From positions 1 through 64,000 of the forward strand of contig NZ_CANMEZ010000010.1 of NCBI RefSeq assembly GCF_947496985.1: 64,000 nt of DNA, written 5' to 3'. The position numbers and the translations under genes are program-made. Source of the stretch: an uncultured Kordia sp. (lineage in GTDB: Bacteria > Bacteroidota > Bacteroidia > Flavobacteriales > Flavobacteriaceae). The notes under the pieces were generated by a model. The model was not told where the DNA came from. It made no database searches and worked only from the letters and a program-made list of their open reading frames with translations. Of this stretch, positions 63,837 through 64,000 are shown piece by piece (position 1 is the first letter of the stretch; every line of letters begins with the position of its first letter).

Positions 63837-64000
63837 ATGGACAAATTAATTCAAAGCATGGAAGACAATCCTGCAATTACAATTTGTGGATTGATTAAAG
63901 AACAGATGCTAGCACATCCTGAACGAATAGCAATTGTTGACGGCGAAACCAACATTGAATATCAACGTTTGATGAAAAAAGTGAGTGAAGTTGCTGGCGA
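63837..64000 (+). CDS. Nonribosomal peptide synthetase / adenylation-domain protein (5' end)
   Basis: 54 codons visible before the window ends. After a short lead, LIKEQMLAHPERIAIVDGET and NIEYQRLMKKVSEVAG match the N-terminal start of amino-acid adenylation domains, where LFxxQ..xxPdxxAvvdgdxxlTYxeL is usual. It may be a multi-domain NRPS or a single AMP-binding enzyme; this cannot be told here. Confidence 0.7.
   Translation, partial: MDKLIQSMEDNPAITICGLIKEQMLAHPERIAIVDGETNIEYQRLMKKVSEVAG

Overview
The window looks like a low-GC Bacteroidota chromosome of the family Flavobacteriaceae. Evidence: many starts are preceded by the Bacteroidota -7 promoter box TAnnTTTG; two large secreted proteins end in type IX secretion (T9SS) sorting domains; a DUF4835 gene lies next to coaBC; lipoproteins are abundant. 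A Kordia-like genus is a guess, prompted partly by the start of a nonribosomal peptide synthetase at the right edge.

Region 1 (1-16.5 kb) is accessory DNA and the most unusual part. About twenty genes and gene remnants, all read from the minus strand, are cut into 12-13 units by about thirteen imperfectly palindromic, attC-like repeats of 58-284 bp. The repeats share outer arms (AACG..TTGTGTATRA on the left, TTATACA..GTTG on the right) but differ in their cores. The first 7-10 bases of a unit are complementary to the end of the same unit, while the two ends of one repeat usually do not match beyond AAC/GTT. That is the signature of circular gene cassettes exchanged at GTT/AAC, as in integrons, yet most cores break the integron consensus and no integrase is visible. 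Cargo includes a transporter operon, an FMN reductase, NTF2-like, glyoxalase and DinB proteins, AraC, ArsR and WYL regulators, WG-repeat and LRR proteins, and several unrecognised secreted or lipoprotein ORFs.

Region 2 (16.5-24.4 kb) is a glycoprotein-glycan utilisation module: GH20 beta-hexosaminidase, GH92 alpha-mannosidase, glycosylasparaginase and a FucP/NagP-type sugar transporter. Together they could strip mannose and GlcNAc from high-mannose N-glycans, cleave the GlcNAc-Asn bond and import the sugar.

Region 3 (24.4-40.5 kb) is mainly core: ligA, four YhhN-like membrane paralogues, DoxX, a two-gene 5'-nucleotidase, dapA, a Kir-type potassium channel, then bamD-rpoZ-coaBC-DUF4835-recN and fabI.

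Region 4 (40.5-46.7 kb) holds two T9SS-exported proteins, one with FG-GAP/VCBS repeats and one with fibronectin type III repeats. Region 5 (46.7-63.5 kb) holds a glycosyltransferase, YbbR, coaE, a histidine kinase/response regulator pair, a cupin, a heptanucleotide tandem repeat, miaA, an ion channel, a DUF3857 protein, a DnaQ/GIY-YIG fusion, YggS, DUF1015, an M23 peptidase, 3-hydroxyacyl-CoA dehydrogenase, a Gfo/Idh/MocA oxidoreductase and pcm. The window ends in the first codons of an adenylation-domain gene.

No rRNA, tRNA, CRISPR array, transposase or integrase was seen.
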